Shown: positions 11,856-12,580 of the stretch, piece by piece | Layout of the letters: each line of letters opens with the position of its first letter | Position numbering within the stretch: position 1 is the first letter of the stretch | Assembly: GCA_019347785.1 (NCBI GenBank) | Contig: JAHWKQ010000042.1 | Location: forward strand, 1 to 12,580 | Direction: 5' to 3' | Origin: Actinomycetota bacterium | GTDB taxonomy: Bacteria > Actinomycetota > Nitriliruptoria > Euzebyales > Egibacteraceae | DNA length: 12,580 nucleotides | Translations under genes and position numbers: made by a program | Notes under the pieces: generated by a model | Seen by the model: only the letters and a program-made list of their open reading frames with translations | What the model was told of the DNA's origin: nothing | Databases searched by the model: none

Positions 11856-12580
11856 CCGCCGTGCCCGACACCGTCGTCGTGCACCCGCTGGGGCCGGGTC
11901 GGGCCCTCGGCGGGCGGGTGCGTGTGCCCGGCGACAAGTCCGTGTCGCACCGCGCCTTCCTGCTGGCCGCGCTCGCCGACGGCGCCGTCGCGGTCCGCGG
12001 CGCGGCCCCCTCGGGCGACGTGGCCGCGACCGTGGGCTGCCTGCGGGCGCTCGGCGTCACCGTCGACGGCGACGTGTCCGACGCCGTGGTGGGCGGGGGG
12101 ATCTCCGAGCCGGCCGACGTGCTGGACTGCGGCAACTCGGGGACCGCCCTGCGCCTGCTGGCGGGCCTCTGCGCGACCGTCGACGGGCTCAGCGTGCTCA
12201 CCGGCGACGCCTCGCTGCGTCGACGGCCGATGGGGCGGGTCGCCGCGCCGCTGCGGCGCATGGGCGCCCGCGTCGACGGCCGCCGGGGAGGGCGTCACGC
12301 GCCGCTGGCGGTGCGCGGCGGCCGGCTGCGCGCCATCGAGCACCGCTCGCCGGTCGCCAGCGCCCAGGTCAAGTCCTGCGTCCTGCTGGCGGGGCTGGGC
12401 GCCGGGGGGACGACGACGGTCACCGAGCCGGCCACCAGCCGTGACCATACGGAGCGGATGCTCGCGTGGCTGGGCGCCGACGCCGGCCGCGACGGCGCCG
12501 TGGCCTGGGTGCGGCCGGGGCCGCTGCGCGCGCGGCCGCTGTGGGTGCCGGCCGACCCCTCGAGCGCGGCGGGATCGGAA
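11852..12580 (+). CDS. aroA: 3-phosphoshikimate 1-carboxyvinyltransferase (EPSP synthase), 3' end missing
   Basis: The first 243 residues of EPSP synthase, which joins shikimate 3-phosphate and phosphoenolpyruvate in the common aromatic pathway; the family is about 430 residues, so the window edge cuts it just past half. Substrate-binding motifs are PGDKSVSHR (26-34; K29, S30, R34), CGNSGTALR (93-101), RRPMGRV (124-130), SAQVK (170-174) and SRDHTERML (196-204). GDKS, SAQxK and RDHTE are the marks of class II enzymes (Bacillus and Agrobacterium CP4 type) rather than class I. Unlike CP4, the residue after GNS is Gly97, not Ala, and Leu replaces the Pro101 of E. coli. The last residues read VPADPSSAAGSE, where VPGDPSSAA is usual. 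The GTG overlaps the tyrA stop, with GGTGAG 8 bases upstream. Confidence 0.94.
   Translation, partial: MTAVPDTVVVHPLGPGRALGGRVRVPGDKSVSHRAFLLAALADGAVAVRGAAPSGDVAATVGCLRALGVTVDGDVSDAVVGGGISEPADVLDCGNSGTALRLLAGLCATVDGLSVLTGDASLRRRPMGRVAAPLRRMGARVDGRRGGRHAPLAVRGGRLRAIEHRSPVASAQVKSCVLLAGLGAGGTTTVTEPATSRDHTERMLAWLGADAGRDGAVAWVRPGPLRARPLWVPADPSSAAGSE

Noticed and set aside
1..12580. tRNA, rRNA, CRISPR repeats, insertion sequences, toxin-antitoxin or defence genes
   Set aside because: Nearly all bases are covered by named housekeeping genes, and the short gaps show no cloverleaf, spaced repeats or transposase fragments.

Overview
This window is a dense block of bacterial housekeeping genes from a very high G+C genome: third codon positions are almost all G or C, and 11 of about 15 starts are GTG. 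Gene content and order match the conserved actinobacterial neighbourhood tlyA-nadK-(recN)-pyrG-NUDIX-xerD/ald-scpA-scpB-rluB-aro known from Mycobacterium and Streptomyces. I infer an Actinomycetota genome. It is not Mycobacterium or Streptomyces, because recN is missing, deoA is inserted, and a class II-type aroA follows tyrA. A deep-branching lineage such as Nitriliruptoria is possible, but the sequence alone cannot fix this.

Layout. Positions 1-1170 (+) hold the tail of an upstream gene, a 60-residue conserved-type small protein and tlyA (rRNA 2'-O-methyltransferase). The three are joined by 4-base stop/start overlaps. nadK (NAD kinase) follows at 1180, probably from its own leaderless promoter. 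pyrG (CTP synthase) begins at 2197 after a 96-base gap. A small PGPG-motif membrane protein (3853-4086) lies on the minus strand, convergent to pyrG and divergent from a NUDIX ADP-ribose pyrophosphatase (4150-4725). Then on the plus strand come ald (alanine dehydrogenase), xerD (dimer-resolving recombinase) and deoA (pyrimidine-nucleoside phosphorylase). After a 39-base gap with a near-leaderless promoter, a compact operon runs scpA-scpB (condensin partners), rluB (rRNA pseudouridine synthase), aroH (chorismate mutase), tyrA (prephenate dehydrogenase with ACT domain) and aroA (EPSP synthase, cut by the window end).

Togetherness. The genes serve ribosome maturation (tlyA, rluB), nucleotide and cofactor supply (nadK, pyrG, NUDIX, deoA), chromosome segregation (xerD, scpA, scpB) and aromatic amino acids (aroA, aroH, tyrA). 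AroA, AroH and TyrA act around the chorismate node: AroA makes the precursor of chorismate, AroH makes prephenate from chorismate, and TyrA takes prephenate toward tyrosine. No gap without a gene exceeds 300 bases; the longest is 96 bases (2101-2196).

I found no RNA gene, CRISPR array, insertion sequence, phage gene or defence system, and no convincing undescribed system. The points most worth checking are the unnamed small protein coupled to tlyA, the loss of recN from its usual slot, deoA sitting where Streptomyces carries parA, the leaderless-looking promoters, and the class II signature of AroA.
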